This document shows positions 35,744 through 44,432 of a DNA stretch of 64,000 nucleotides, in pieces. The notes beneath the pieces are model-generated. The model worked only from the letters and a program-made list of their open reading frames with translations. It was not told the origin of the DNA and made no database searches. The DNA comes from Boudabousia liubingyangii (lineage in GTDB: Bacteria; Actinomycetota; Actinomycetes; Actinomycetales; Actinomycetaceae), in NCBI RefSeq assembly GCF_001907245.1, contig NZ_MQSU01000002.1, positions 434,001 to 498,000 on the forward strand, written 5' to 3'. Numbering within the stretch: position 1 is the stretch's first letter; each line of letters starts with the position of its first letter. Made by a program: the position numbers and the translations under genes.

Positions 35744-36973
35744 TCAGTGAGCAGCAGAATTGTCTGCCGGCTCTACTTTCTGACCAATTTCGTCCATTAG
35801 TTCGGTGAACCAAGGCTGAGTAATGTCGAAGGGCTTGCCGCCGGCGATACGCGGGAAAGCAATCGCGCAGAGCTCGTCATTGTTTTCTTCGTCATGACCG
35901 ATTACGCCGGATTCGCCGCGTAGCGCGCAGTCCACGGCAAGATCAGTCATGGACTTAATCAGGTCTAGGTCACGCTGGTTAGCGCGCGAAGAGCGGGAGA
36001 AGTAGCCGGACTTCTGAACCATAACCTTCTCTGCACCGATACGCTCAGCAAACTGCTTAGCGAACCAGTTACCGGGGTTAATGGTGTCTAGCTTTACGTG
36101 ACCGAAGGGGTCACGCTGTACTTCTTCACCGGCAGCTTCTAGTTCAGCGATGATCTCGGGGACGCCGGCACCTTCAGAAAGGAAGATGTTTACGTTGCCC
36201 TTTTCGTCCATGATCTGGCGAAGACGCTTAGCTTCTTCTTCGATCTCGATCTTCATTTCGGGTAGGAAGATAGCGTGGATGTCCCAACGATCCTGGGAAA
36301 GACCAATTGAGGGGACCCATTCCTGGGTCTTCAACCACTCGTGGTATTCCTTTGCGGCAGCGGCGGTTAGCCAGCCACAGTGACGTCCCATTACTTCGTG
36401 GATGATAAGCATACGGGGGTTCGAACGGTGTTCGCCGATAATGTTTTGGGCGAACTCGGCAGCTTCTTCAGCTGCAGTGTAGGCACCCAGTGACTGACGA
36501 ATCGGAACGACGTCGTTATCGATGGTCTTCGGTAGACCAACTACGGTTAGCTGGTAGCCGTTTTCACCTAGGTAGGCAGCTAGGTCAGCAGCGGTGGTGT
36601 TAGTGTCGTCGCCACCGATGGTGTGCAGCACGTCCACGCCGTCCTTCTTTAGCTGGTTAGCCGCAAACTCTAGGGGGTTGACGCCTTCTTCGACTAGACC
36701 ACGCTTAACTAGGTCTTTGGCGTTGGTTAGCTTAACGCGAGAGTTACCAATGGGAGAACCACCGAAACGGTGTAGGACACCAGCTAGTTTACGAGCTTCC
36801 TCGTCAACCACTACGTAGTTGCCGGTGAGCAAACCGTGGTAGCCGTTTTGGTAAGCGATAATCTCAATGCTCGGATCAAGCTCGTGGTAGCGTTCAATTA
36901 GGCCGCCAACAGCAGACGATAGGCAGGGAGCAAACCCGCCAGCAGTCAAAAGGGCAACGCGACGTACAGTCAT
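35744..36973 (-). CDS. pfp: Pyrophosphate-type 6-phosphofructokinase
   Basis: About 409 residues. It phosphorylates fructose-6-phosphate in glycolysis. The key feature is GGDDT near residue 105: the second Asp in place of Gly marks pyrophosphate-dependent enzymes, which also carry PKTIDND here. Other marks: LLTAGGFAPCLSSAVGG at the start, EVMGRHCGW and a KLDTINPGNW segment. ATG at 36973 was chosen because AGGAAGG lies 7-8 bases upstream; a longer frame reaches 37006. PPi use is inferred from motifs, not proven. Confidence 0.88.
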   Translation of the reverse strand: MTVRRVALLTAGGFAPCLSSAVGGLIERYHELDPSIEIIAYQNGYHGLLTGNYVVVDEEARKLAGVLHRFGGSPIGNSRVKLTNAKDLVKRGLVEEGVNPLEFAANQLKKDGVDVLHTIGGDDTNTTAADLAAYLGENGYQLTVVGLPKTIDNDVVPIRQSLGAYTAAEEAAEFAQNIIGEHRSNPRMLIIHEVMGRHCGWLTAAAAKEYHEWLKTQEWVPSIGLSQDRWDIHAIFLPEMKIEIEEEAKRLRQIMDEKGNVNIFLSEGAGVPEIIAELEAAGEEVQRDPFGHVKLDTINPGNWFAKQFAERIGAEKVMVQKSGYFSRSSRANQRDLDLIKSMTDLAVDCALRGESGVIGHDEENNDELCAIAFPRIAGGKPFDITQPWFTELMDEIGQKVEPADNSAAH

Positions 36974-37098
36974 TCTGGAATGCCTTCCTATTCTTTCAGT
37001 TTTCATTTTCGGCGCTAAGCGCCAAGCTTAGGATGCTGCGCACCCATCACCCTGCCAGTTTACGTGGCTGCCTGCGGGTACGCTGAACAAAACCTGCC

Positions 37099-37860
37099 TT
37101 AAGCGGGTTTTTCTTTCGACTCGTTCTTCTTTGCCACCTCAATTGCGTCAGGAGTCCCAGGAACCGGGCCCGCAAACTTTCCTTCCGCGGCCATTCGGGC
37201 CTTCACCACTGAAGCATACTCATCGGAGTATTCCTGCCCTGAAAGGTCCATGAGGCTATACATGATTTCATCAGTAACCGCCCGCAAGACGAAACGGTCT
37301 CGTTCTAGACCACGATAACGAGAGAAATCTAGCGGCTGTCCAACCCGAATCCCAACCCGGTGAAGACGAGGAATCCTAGTACCAATCGGCTGGGCGATAT
37401 TGGTGTCAATCATCGCTACTGGAATCACGGGAGCGCCGGAGCGCAAAGCTAATTTGGCAACGCCGGTACGACCTCGGTAAAGCTTACCGTCGGGGCTTCG
37501 GGTGCCTTCTGGGTAAATACCGAAGAGCTCTCCTTGGGCGAGCCGTGCCAGCCCAGCGTTAAGTGCTGCTTGAGCTGCCTTGCCACCCGAACGGTCCACA
37601 GGAATGGTGCCCACAGAGCGCATAAACTTGGCAACTAGTTTTCCCTTAAATCCCTTTCCGGTGAAGTAGTCCCCCTTCCCCATGAACACAACTTCGCGTT
37701 TGATCATCAGGGGTAGAAAAACCGAGTCAAAAACAGCTAGGTGGTTGGAGGCAATAATTGCCGGACCATCATCAGGAATATTTTCAACGCCTTCAATCCA
37801 AGGTCGATACAGGGCCTTGAGGATCGGACCAGCTACGAGTTTTAGTAGTCGATAAAACAC
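37099..37860 (-). CDS. plsC: 1-acyl-sn-glycerol-3-phosphate acyltransferase (PlsC family)
   Basis: 253 residues. Makes phosphatidic acid at the membrane. The HX4D catalytic motif is NHLAVFD near residue 40; the phosphate-binding block YPEGTRSPDGKLYRGRTG lies near residue 120; GAPVIPVAM follows. No strong transmembrane helix is seen, as usual for this actinobacterial group. A separate gene on the minus strand, 93 bases downstream of the annotated pfp region and divergent from the small membrane protein gene. Confidence 0.9.
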   Translation of the reverse strand: MFYRLLKLVAGPILKALYRPWIEGVENIPDDGPAIIASNHLAVFDSVFLPLMIKREVVFMGKGDYFTGKGFKGKLVAKFMRSVGTIPVDRSGGKAAQAALNAGLARLAQGELFGIYPEGTRSPDGKLYRGRTGVAKLALRSGAPVIPVAMIDTNIAQPIGTRIPRLHRVGIRVGQPLDFSRYRGLERDRFVLRAVTDEIMYSLMDLSGQEYSDEYASVVKARMAAEGKFAGPVPGTPDAIEVAKKNESKEKPA

Positions 37861-37934
37861 GTGTTTTCTCCTGTGTTCGATGTAATGATCCGCCTTTGAG
37901 CATCACATTTATGCTGCAATGTATTATATGATAC

Positions 37935-38393
37935 ATGGTCGCTCACAATAAATTTGGGGATTCACTCCCCCATCCCGAAAACTCGAAACGGAATCATAGT
38001 TGGAAGGAAAAACGAGCACAGAAACGATTCGATACAGAGTTTTCAGAGATCGCCAAATCCCTAGCCTCAGATATCGATGAGGAAGACCTTGAACGGGCCT
38101 TAGAAGATGAGATGGCCAGCAGACAGCGCGGCACTCTAGGAGGACCAAGGGATTACGAACTTGTGGAGCCAGACGATACCTTTGTACCGCCTGAGCCACC
38201 AAAATTCAGCTCACTTTGGAGCGCCAAGCTAGGATTTATCATCCTTGCCTTAACTTTACTAGTAGGCCTGCTGATCCTAGGGGTTTTTGAGATAGTGCTC
38301 CCCGTCTGGGGACGTGTACTACTTCTTATTCTGCTAGCGGCTAGTGTTTTAGGAGCTGCGCTCAGCCCAAGATCTGGCGGACGGCCTCAGTGA
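37935..38393 (+). CDS. Small membrane protein of unknown function, two C-terminal helices
   Basis: 152 residues. The first 95 are hydrophilic and charged (an EKRAQKRFD basic segment, then an acidic helix and a Pro-rich VPPEPPKF hinge); two membrane helices follow at about 97-118 and 122-143, ending in a short basic Arg/Gly tail. Resembles conserved actinobacterial proteins of similar layout, but I do not recognise a named family. Its 3' end overlaps the opposing receiver-domain gene by 32 bases. Confidence 0.7.
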   Translation: MVAHNKFGDSLPHPENSKRNHSWKEKRAQKRFDTEFSEIAKSLASDIDEEDLERALEDEMASRQRGTLGGPRDYELVEPDDTFVPPEPPKFSSLWSAKLGFIILALTLLVGLLILGVFEIVLPVWGRVLLLILLAASVLGAALSPRSGGRPQ

Positions 38394-38751
38394 GCGCAGC
38401 GGCATTGATCGGCTTCAGCAGAGTCTTGGTAGCTCCGGCTCCACGGGCTAGCCATTCATCTTGCTGACGGGCCACTACGAATAACAGCGGAGGAAGTTCG
38501 GCATAGGTTCCCGCTAGAAGATGACCGACAGACATGGCACCGTCTTTTTGAACCTCGCCATCGAAGATACATAGTTTGATGTCCTCTTCGGCATCAAAAT
38601 GATTCATTACACCTGGAGAGGTTGCTGCCTCGAGGAATTCATAGGTCTCGCTTCCAGCCCAAGGATTAGGACCGAGCGCAGCAATCACCTGAGACCGGAA
38701 AGTCGAATCATCACTGAATACCAGAATCTTGGGAGTATTGTTTTCGCTCAT
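38362..38751 (-). CDS. Stand-alone CheY-like receiver domain protein
   Basis: 129 residues. A receiver fold is visible: VFSDDS acidic pair near residue 14, a candidate phospho-acceptor Asp in LCIFDGE near residue 63, and LLKPIN with the conserved Lys near residue 113. No output domain is attached and no histidine kinase is adjacent. The central loop is longer than in CheY, so phosphorylation is uncertain. Convergent overlap of 32 bases with the membrane protein gene. Divergent from sodA. Confidence 0.7.
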   Translation of the reverse strand: MSENNTPKILVFSDDSTFRSQVIAALGPNPWAGSETYEFLEAATSPGVMNHFDAEEDIKLCIFDGEVQKDGAMSVGHLLAGTYAELPPLLFVVARQQDEWLARGAGATKTLLKPINAAALTEAVRQILG

Positions 38752-38870
38752 GTCGTTCCTTTGGGTTCTACGTTATAACTTCACCAAACGCTAGTATTTT
38801 ACGCTGGCAGAGGTGAGATGAGCGAGTTTTGGCGCACATATTCAAGATATGTTAAAACAGTAGTGAAAGA

Positions 38871-38884
38871 GGGACCCTAGTCCC
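38871..38884. promoter_or_regulatory. DosR/DevR-like near-palindrome upstream of sodA
   Basis: GGGACCCTAGTCCC matches the GGGACTWWAGTCCC core at all positions but two central ones, with both GGGAC and GTCCC half-sites intact. It ends 22 bases before the sodA ATG. A weak promoter (TTGGCG 38829-38834, 17 bases, TTAAAA 38852-38857) would place it just downstream of the transcription start, a position better suited to repression than activation. Confidence 0.35.
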
Positions 38885-38906
38885 AGACCCGAAAGATGGA
38901 GAAAAT

Positions 38907-39530
38907 ATGAGCGTCTACACGCTACCTGACCTACCCTATGACTACGCTGCGCTTGAACCCCATATCTCTGCAAAGATCATGGAACTGCACCACGACAAGC
39001 ACCACGCTGCCTATGTCTCCGGCGCAAATGCTGCACTTGAGGCCCTAGCTGCGGCCCGCGAAGCCGGAGATCTTGCCGCAGTTAACCTTCACGAAAAGAA
39101 CCTAGCTTTCAACCTAGGTGGACACACTAACCACAGTGTTTTCTGGACTAACCTCACCCCCGAGGGCGAAGGACGTCCTGAAGGCGAGCTAGCCGCCGCG
39201 ATTGACGAATACTTTGGTTCTTTTGAAAAGTTCCAGGCTCACTTCACTGCTACTGCCACTGGTATCCAGGGATCCGGTTGGGCCGTCTTCGCCTGGGATA
39301 CCATCTCAAACCGCCCGCTAATCTTCCAGCTATTCGACCAGCAGGCAAATGTTCCCGTTGGTACCGTTCCGTTGCTAATGCTAGATATGTGGGAACACGC
39401 TTTCTACCTTGACTACCTAAACGTCAAGGGCGATTACGTCAAGGCCTTCTGGAACATCGTTAACTGGAAGAACGTCGCAGAGCGTTTTGCAAACGCACAG
39501 GCCGGCTACGGCAAGCTAGTTACTCTCTGA
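38907..39530 (+). CDS. sodA: Superoxide dismutase [Mn/Fe]
   Basis: 207 residues; disproportionates superoxide in the cytosol. Metal ligands are visible: H27-type in [11 protein letters not shown], the second His in [10 protein letters not shown], and D and H in [12 protein letters not shown]. Mn versus Fe cannot be settled. GATGGAG lies just upstream of the ATG. 12 of 21 Leu codons are CTA, an unusual preference. A DosR-like near-palindrome is 22 bases upstream. Followed by a strong terminator. Confidence 0.96.
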   Translation: MSVYTLPDLPYDYAALEPHISAKIMELHHDKHHAAYVSGANAALEALAAAREAGDLAAVNLHEKNLAFNLGGHTNHSVFWTNLTPEGEGRPEGELAAAIDEYFGSFEKFQAHFTATATGIQGSGWAVFAWDTISNRPLIFQLFDQQANVPVGTVPLLMLDMWEHAFYLDYLNVKGDYVKAFWNIVNWKNVAERFANAQAGYGKLVTL

Positions 39531-39559
39531 TATTTCGAGAGCGCACTAGAGACTAATTA

Positions 39560-39600
39560 AGTTTGGGCCGCTGCTTTTGGCAGCGGCCCAAACTAATTTA
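39560..39600. terminator. Terminator between sodA and the FKBP lipoprotein gene
   Basis: 15-bp perfect arms (39560-39574 and 39580-39594), TTTTG loop, AT-rich flanks on both sides. Serves convergent genes. Confidence 0.88.
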
Positions 39601-39624
39601 AGGAACAAAACTGAAAGTTGCGGC

Positions 39625-40686
39625 CTACTTACCAGCCTCAGGGACAGGTGCTAGGAAATCATAAGTACTTACGATATTCTTCCCCTGATGAGTGGCCACA
39701 ACCAATACTCTAGAACCATAGGTAACCCCCTTGAAGGGAAGCCCTAAGCGAGTTAGCGGCGGGAAAATCTGAACATCATGAGTAGGATCGTCCCAAGTCG
39801 TCTGTTTAGCTCCGGTAGTGTCAGACCCGGTAACATGAACGAAACTCTGCTTATCCTCAGGGATGACTTCACCGGCACCCTTAACTGCTAGGAAGAACTT
39901 CGGTTCAGCAAATTTTTCTTCAGTCTTGATAGACAGCTCCGGGGCTCCTTCAGGGTTATTTTTAAAGGTCACGCCCTGAGGTAGAGAAAGGGTCTGCAAC
40001 TCACCGTTCTTAAGGGCTTGCTTCCCCGATTCAACTGCTTGCGGGATTGCTTCGGTGATTTTCTTCTGTAGTTCAGCCTGTGCTTCCTGCTGCTTTTTCG
40101 CTTCGGCAGCTACCTTTTCAGCATCAGTCTTATCGAGGATATCGACCACAAAAACGAGCGTCGAATTCGGCGGAATACGATCACCAGACCCCTGCTCTCC
40201 ATAGCCAAGCTCTGGAGGAATCACCAATAGGACTCGCGAGCCAACAGTTTGATTCGAAAGCCCTTGGGTCCAACCCGGAATAACTCCAGTTAGCGGAAAA
40301 CTAATCGGCTGCCCAGAACCAAATGACCCGTCAAAGGCCTGACCATTCCACAGCACGCCCTGGTAGTTAACCGAGACCGTATCTTTTGCTGATACTACCG
40401 GACCGTCACCCTTCTTTAGAACCTTAACTACTAGTTCCTTTGGAGGTTCTTGGGTAGAGGGATGAATGACGGGGGTTTGTCCGAAGTCTCCGTCTACCTG
40501 CGGAAGCGCATCGGTGGTGGGAGCCGGTACCTTAGACTCAGTTGTGGCCGAAGTAGAGGCACTTGGGGTTGAGGCCGTGCCTTCTAGAGTTCCAAGATTA
40601 TTGGAATTGGCAGCCCCATTACCACAACCTGCTAGCAGCAGAGCTGAACAGATCACTGAAGCTGAAAGCAGCTGTTTAATTTTCAT
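39625..40686 (-). CDS. FKBP-type peptidyl-prolyl isomerase lipoprotein
   Basis: 353 residues. The N terminus is a lipoprotein signal with lipobox LAGC (Cys about residue 21), followed by a Ser/Thr-rich spacer. An FKBP domain lies at about 80-187 (VSVNYQGVLWNGQAFDGSF, VIPGWTQGL, PPELGYGEQG, LVFVVDIL). The C half is weaker and could be a degenerate second FKBP domain. Expected outside the membrane, assisting folding of exported proteins. It lies 20 bases downstream of erpA on the same strand. Confidence 0.9.
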   Translation of the reverse strand: MKIKQLLSASVICSALLLAGCGNGAANSNNLGTLEGTASTPSASTSATTESKVPAPTTDALPQVDGDFGQTPVIHPSTQEPPKELVVKVLKKGDGPVVSAKDTVSVNYQGVLWNGQAFDGSFGSGQPISFPLTGVIPGWTQGLSNQTVGSRVLLVIPPELGYGEQGSGDRIPPNSTLVFVVDILDKTDAEKVAAEAKKQQEAQAELQKKITEAIPQAVESGKQALKNGELQTLSLPQGVTFKNNPEGAPELSIKTEEKFAEPKFFLAVKGAGEVIPEDKQSFVHVTGSDTTGAKQTTWDDPTHDVQIFPPLTRLGLPFKGVTYGSRVLVVATHQGKNIVSTYDFLAPVPEAGK

Positions 40687-40706
40687 CGATGAACCAAAAC
40701 CTCTTT

Positions 40707-41051
40707 TTAGTTGAAAGAATCGCCGCAGGCGCAGGAACCCTTTGCGTTCGGATTATCGATGGTGAAACCCTGCTTCGAAATCGTATCGGCAAAGTCAATG
40801 GTCGCCCCGGCTAGGTAAGGAACCGACATTTGGTCAACTACGACCTCGACACCGTCAAAATCACGGACCGCATCGCCTTCTAGCAATCGATCATCGAAAT
40901 ATAGTTCGTAGCGTAGGCCAGAGCATCCGCCGGGGGCTACGGCAATGCGTAGACGCAGATCATCACGACCTTCTTGTTCTAGAAGGCTCTTGACCTTCTG
41001 TGCGGCCACGTCAGTTAGGTTTACTTCATGGGTAAGGACATTATCAGTCAT
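40707..41051 (-). CDS. erpA: Iron-sulfur cluster insertion protein (ErpA/HesB family)
   Basis: 114 residues, A-type Fe-S carrier with the three conserved cysteines: one in GCSGLRYEL and two in GSCACGDSF near the C terminus. It passes clusters to apo-proteins; in this window PflA, a [4Fe-4S] enzyme, is a plausible client. It precedes the FKBP lipoprotein gene by 20 bases. Confidence 0.93.
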   Translation of the reverse strand: MTDNVLTHEVNLTDVAAQKVKSLLEQEGRDDLRLRIAVAPGGCSGLRYELYFDDRLLEGDAVRDFDGVEVVVDQMSVPYLAGATIDFADTISKQGFTIDNPNAKGSCACGDSFN

Positions 41052-41189
41052 AGTTCCTACTTTTCTTCAAACTTCTTTTACAGTCAGTACGATTTTACGC
41101 ATTTAGATTTGCTAAGTACAGTGCCGGCAGTCTAGTTTCACCTTAGTTATGCCATGGGGCGAATAGACATGCTTTGCGACACAAGCTCC

Positions 41190-42572
41190 TTAGTTATTAA
41201 CGCCATTCCCAACTTTGTTGAGTAGTAGCGCTTCCGCCAAAATGGCTTTTTGAAGATCATCGAGATCTTGGGACTCGTCTTCAGAGTGTGCGTTGGTTAG
41301 TGGGTCTTCAACACCGGTTACTACTACTGCTGCTTCGGGGAAGGCACGCTGGAAGTCGGCGATAAAGGGGATTGAACCACCAACACCGATATCTACCGGT
41401 TCACGTCCCCAGGAGGCAGCTAGGCATTCCCTTAGAGTTGCTAGATACTGGTTGTCCTCTGCCTGGTAGGCGGGGCCAGCTTCCCCGTCGGAGATTTCGA
41501 TCTTGGCTCCGAAGGGAGTGTGCTTGATGAGATGCTCGGTTAGCTTCTGACGAGCTTCATTAGCGTCTTGGCCCGGTGCTACTCGCATAGAGACCACAAA
41601 GCGGCAGGAAGGAATGATGGTATTGGAGGCGTTGGCAACGCTAGTGGTGTCCATTCCAATAATCGAGATGGCGGGCTGTGTCCATAGTCTGGAGGCTAGT
41701 GCTCCCCTTCCTGCCAGCTGTACGCCATCTAGTAGACCGGTGTCATTCCTAAAGTCAGCTTCGGGGTAGTCCACGTCAGCAGTTTCTCGGGAAACTAGTC
41801 CTTCCACGGCGACGCTTCCATCCTCGTCGTGAAGCGTGGCGATTAGTCGACTAGAGAGCGTTACCGCGTCTAGGATTGGTCCGCCGAACATGCCTGAGTG
41901 GAGTGCATGATCTAGTACCTGCAGTTCGACGGTTACCTGGGCGACACCGCGAAGAGTGGTGGTAATTGCGGGGTGGCCGGCTTTCCAGTTATCTGAATCG
42001 GTGACCACAATCAGGTTTGCTTTTAGATCTTCGCGGTTTTCTTCCAAGAAGTTATTGAAGGAGGGCGATCCTACTTCTTCTTCGCCTTCGATGAAGACAA
42101 CGATATTTACGTTTCGGTCGTTTCCTAGGGCTGAGATTGATCCTAGGTGGACTGCGATACCAGCGCCGTCATCAGAGGATCCTCGACCGTAGAGTCGGCC
42201 GTCCTTTTCTACTGGTTCGAAAGGAGTCGTGACAGTCCATTTTTCTGGGTCTCCCCCGGGCTGCACGTCATGGTGTGCGTACAGTAGGACTGTCGGCGCT
42301 GCTTCCGGTTTAACTGAGGTTGCCGGGAACTTGGCGATTACTGCGGGACGACCTTCCCAGCCATTTTCACCAGGGCATGAGCGGATTGAGGTTTCACCGC
42401 CTAATTCGGCGAAGAATGCTCGTACCTGTTCGGCGCTTTGAGCGACTGGAGCTTGATCGAATGAGTCAGAAGAAACGGAGGGGATTCGAATCAGCGTTTT
42501 TAGCTGTTCAACGATATTGGGGAATTGGGATTCTACGCGGGTTTTAAGTTCATCATCAAAAGTCATAGACAT
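41190..42572 (-). CDS. M20 family dipeptidase
   Basis: 460 residues. Metal-binding and catalytic motifs are visible: YAHHDVQPGG (first metal His and Asp), GRGSSDDGAG (bridging Asp), EGEEEVGS (catalytic and metal Glu), and a C-terminal AHSEDE segment. The dimerisation lid occupies about residues 210-340. It hydrolyses dipeptides in the cytosol, together with the S9 enzyme a probable peptide-scavenging route. Single gene, minus strand, divergent from DUF3043. Confidence 0.9.
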   Translation of the reverse strand: MSMTFDDELKTRVESQFPNIVEQLKTLIRIPSVSSDSFDQAPVAQSAEQVRAFFAELGGETSIRSCPGENGWEGRPAVIAKFPATSVKPEAAPTVLLYAHHDVQPGGDPEKWTVTTPFEPVEKDGRLYGRGSSDDGAGIAVHLGSISALGNDRNVNIVVFIEGEEEVGSPSFNNFLEENREDLKANLIVVTDSDNWKAGHPAITTTLRGVAQVTVELQVLDHALHSGMFGGPILDAVTLSSRLIATLHDEDGSVAVEGLVSRETADVDYPEADFRNDTGLLDGVQLAGRGALASRLWTQPAISIIGMDTTSVANASNTIIPSCRFVVSMRVAPGQDANEARQKLTEHLIKHTPFGAKIEISDGEAGPAYQAEDNQYLATLRECLAASWGREPVDIGVGGSIPFIADFQRAFPEAAVVVTGVEDPLTNAHSEDESQDLDDLQKAILAEALLLNKVGNGVNN

Positions 42573-42652
42573 ATTGTAAGTCTTTACGCGTTTGCATCAC
42601 ATTACATAGCTTATTTTCTGCACGAAATTGGAAAATGCTTTAGTTTATAAGA

Positions 42653-43252
42653 ATGCATGCTAACGATAAAGTCAATAACTCGGAATCTGAGAACCCGAAT
42701 GGCCCTAAACGTAAGGGACGTCCTACTCCTAAGCGTAAAGAAGCTGAAGCTGCCCGACGTCGCGACTTAGTGCCGGCCGATAGAAAAGCCGAAAAGCAGC
42801 GGATTAAAGAGCTTAAGCAGGCTGAACGTAAACGTCGAGACGAGCTGTTCCGACGTCAACAAGAAGCAATGCGCACCGGCGATGAACGCTATATGCCGCT
42901 TCGCGATCGTGGCCCAGCACGACGTTTCATGCGTGATTACATTGACTCTCGATTCACCATTTCTGAGTGGATGCTTCCGGTAGCGTTTATTGCCATCATC
43001 TTGATGTTCGTTTTTAGTCAGAATCCTGTCTGGCAGGTCTACTCTTTGGCCGGCGTTTATTCTTTCTTCTTCCTCGCGTTCTTTGAGTCGATTATCATGG
43101 CTTGGCATTGCAAGCGTCAGATCCGCACTCTTCACCCACAGTGGGAGATTCCGCGCTGGTCCGGCATGTACATGTTTATGCGTTTGATTCAGCTGCGTGC
43201 TCTTCGCAATCCCAGGCCGCAGGTTGCCCGTGGAGAACGACCAGGTAAATAA
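42653..43252 (+). CDS. DUF3043 family membrane protein
   Basis: 199 residues. Highly basic N-terminal 85 residues (GRPTPKRKEAEAARRRDL), then RGPARRFMRDYIDSRFTISEWMLP and two membrane helices (about 103-122 and 127-147), and a basic tail. The pattern is the actinobacterial DUF3043 consensus; function unknown. Followed by a strong terminator. Confidence 0.88.
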   Translation: MHANDKVNNSESENPNGPKRKGRPTPKRKEAEAARRRDLVPADRKAEKQRIKELKQAERKRRDELFRRQQEAMRTGDERYMPLRDRGPARRFMRDYIDSRFTISEWMLPVAFIAIILMFVFSQNPVWQVYSLAGVYSFFFLAFFESIIMAWHCKRQIRTLHPQWEIPRWSGMYMFMRLIQLRALRNPRPQVARGERPGK

Positions 43253-43269
43253 TAAGAATCTTCTTCTAC

Positions 43270-43312
43270 TACTTTGGGGCCGATACATTTTTAATGCATC
43301 GGCCCCAAAGTA
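43270..43312. terminator. Terminator after the DUF3043 gene
   Basis: 15-bp arms (43270-43284 and 43298-43312) with an AT-rich loop and TATTTTG after the second arm. Lies between convergent genes. Confidence 0.85.
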
Positions 43313-43384
43313 TTTTGTAGTTGAGTGTCTCTAGCCCTGAATAAAAAGATCTTCCATTCTTATGCTGGCATCGGTAACAAGGTT

Positions 43385-44425
43385 CTACTCACCGTGTACC
43401 AGTGAACGGTTGAGTTTCTTTAGCCAGGCTGGGCCTTGGAAAATGAATGAGGTGTAGACCTGAAGTAGATCGGCACCTGCCTCAAGCATTCTGCGTGCGT
43501 CTACTTCGTTCCAGATTCCGCCAACCCCGATAATCTTCTTATCAGCATTCAGAGTTCGCTTTACAATGCGCACTACGGCGGCAGCTCGTTGAGTGAGTGG
43601 GCGACCTGAGAGTCCGCCTTCCCCCAGCTCATGGTTAATCGTGGTATTGGTGGCGATGATTCCTCGAGCTTTTGAAGAATTAACTAGGTCACAGACTTCC
43701 ATGATCTGTTCATCTTCAAGGTCAGGCGCGATCTTTACAAATACGGGAACTAGGCGACCAGCGGCCTCTTCCGCAGTTGAAATCACGGCTTCAAGAATCG
43801 GTTTCAGAGCTTCTTTAGCCTGAAGATCCCGTAGTCCCGGAGTATTTGGTGAGGATACGTTAATCACCAGATAATCAGCCCAGCGGGCTAGTTTCTTAGT
43901 TGAAGCAACATAGTTTTCTACTGCACCCTCGGCAGGTACAGTCTTGTTCTTTCCCAGGTTGACGCCCACGATGACCTGACGTCCTCGTTTTGTGCTACGT
44001 AGCTTTTGTAGGCGCTTGGCGATTACGTCAGCACCGTCATTATTAAAGCCCATTCGATTACGGATCGCATCAATGGAAGGGTGGCGCCATAGGCGTTTGC
44101 CCTCGTTCCCCGGCTGTGGTTGATCAGTCACGGTACCGATCTCCACAAAGGCAAAGCCGAGTGCGTCAAGTGCTACGACCGCTTCAGCATTTTTATCTAG
44201 GCCCGCAGCCAACCCGACATATCCCGGGACTGGACGATCGAAAACGTCCTTTCCAACTTGTGGGACAGTACGCAATGCACGATTGGAGAATCGTGCTGCG
44301 ATAATCCGCTCGAGGGGTTGAATGCGTCCGACGATGTTTAGCGCCCAGATTGTTCTGTGGTGAATCTTTTCAGCGTCGGTCCGGACTAGGATCTTATCGA
44401 ATATTTGGCTATACACGTTATCCAT
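43385..44425 (-). CDS. pyrD: Dihydroorotate dehydrogenase (quinone), class 2
   Basis: 346 residues. Oxidises dihydroorotate to orotate at the membrane, passing electrons to quinone. The extended N-terminal helices (about 1-45) mark class 2; the FMN barrel shows VGLAAGLDKNAEAV, GTVTDQPQPGN, NRMGFNNDGAD, NVSSPNTPGLRDLQ and GVGGIWNEVDAR. Requires a membrane quinone, consistent with the cytochrome bd genes in the window. It starts 7 bases after the stop of an unrecognised upstream gene, suggesting co-transcription. Confidence 0.95.
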   Translation of the reverse strand: MDNVYSQIFDKILVRTDAEKIHHRTIWALNIVGRIQPLERIIAARFSNRALRTVPQVGKDVFDRPVPGYVGLAAGLDKNAEAVVALDALGFAFVEIGTVTDQPQPGNEGKRLWRHPSIDAIRNRMGFNNDGADVIAKRLQKLRSTKRGRQVIVGVNLGKNKTVPAEGAVENYVASTKKLARWADYLVINVSSPNTPGLRDLQAKEALKPILEAVISTAEEAAGRLVPVFVKIAPDLEDEQIMEVCDLVNSSKARGIIATNTTINHELGEGGLSGRPLTQRAAAVVRIVKRTLNADKKIIGVGGIWNEVDARRMLEAGADLLQVYTSFIFQGPAWLKKLNRSLVHGE

Positions 44426-44432
44426 ATTACCT

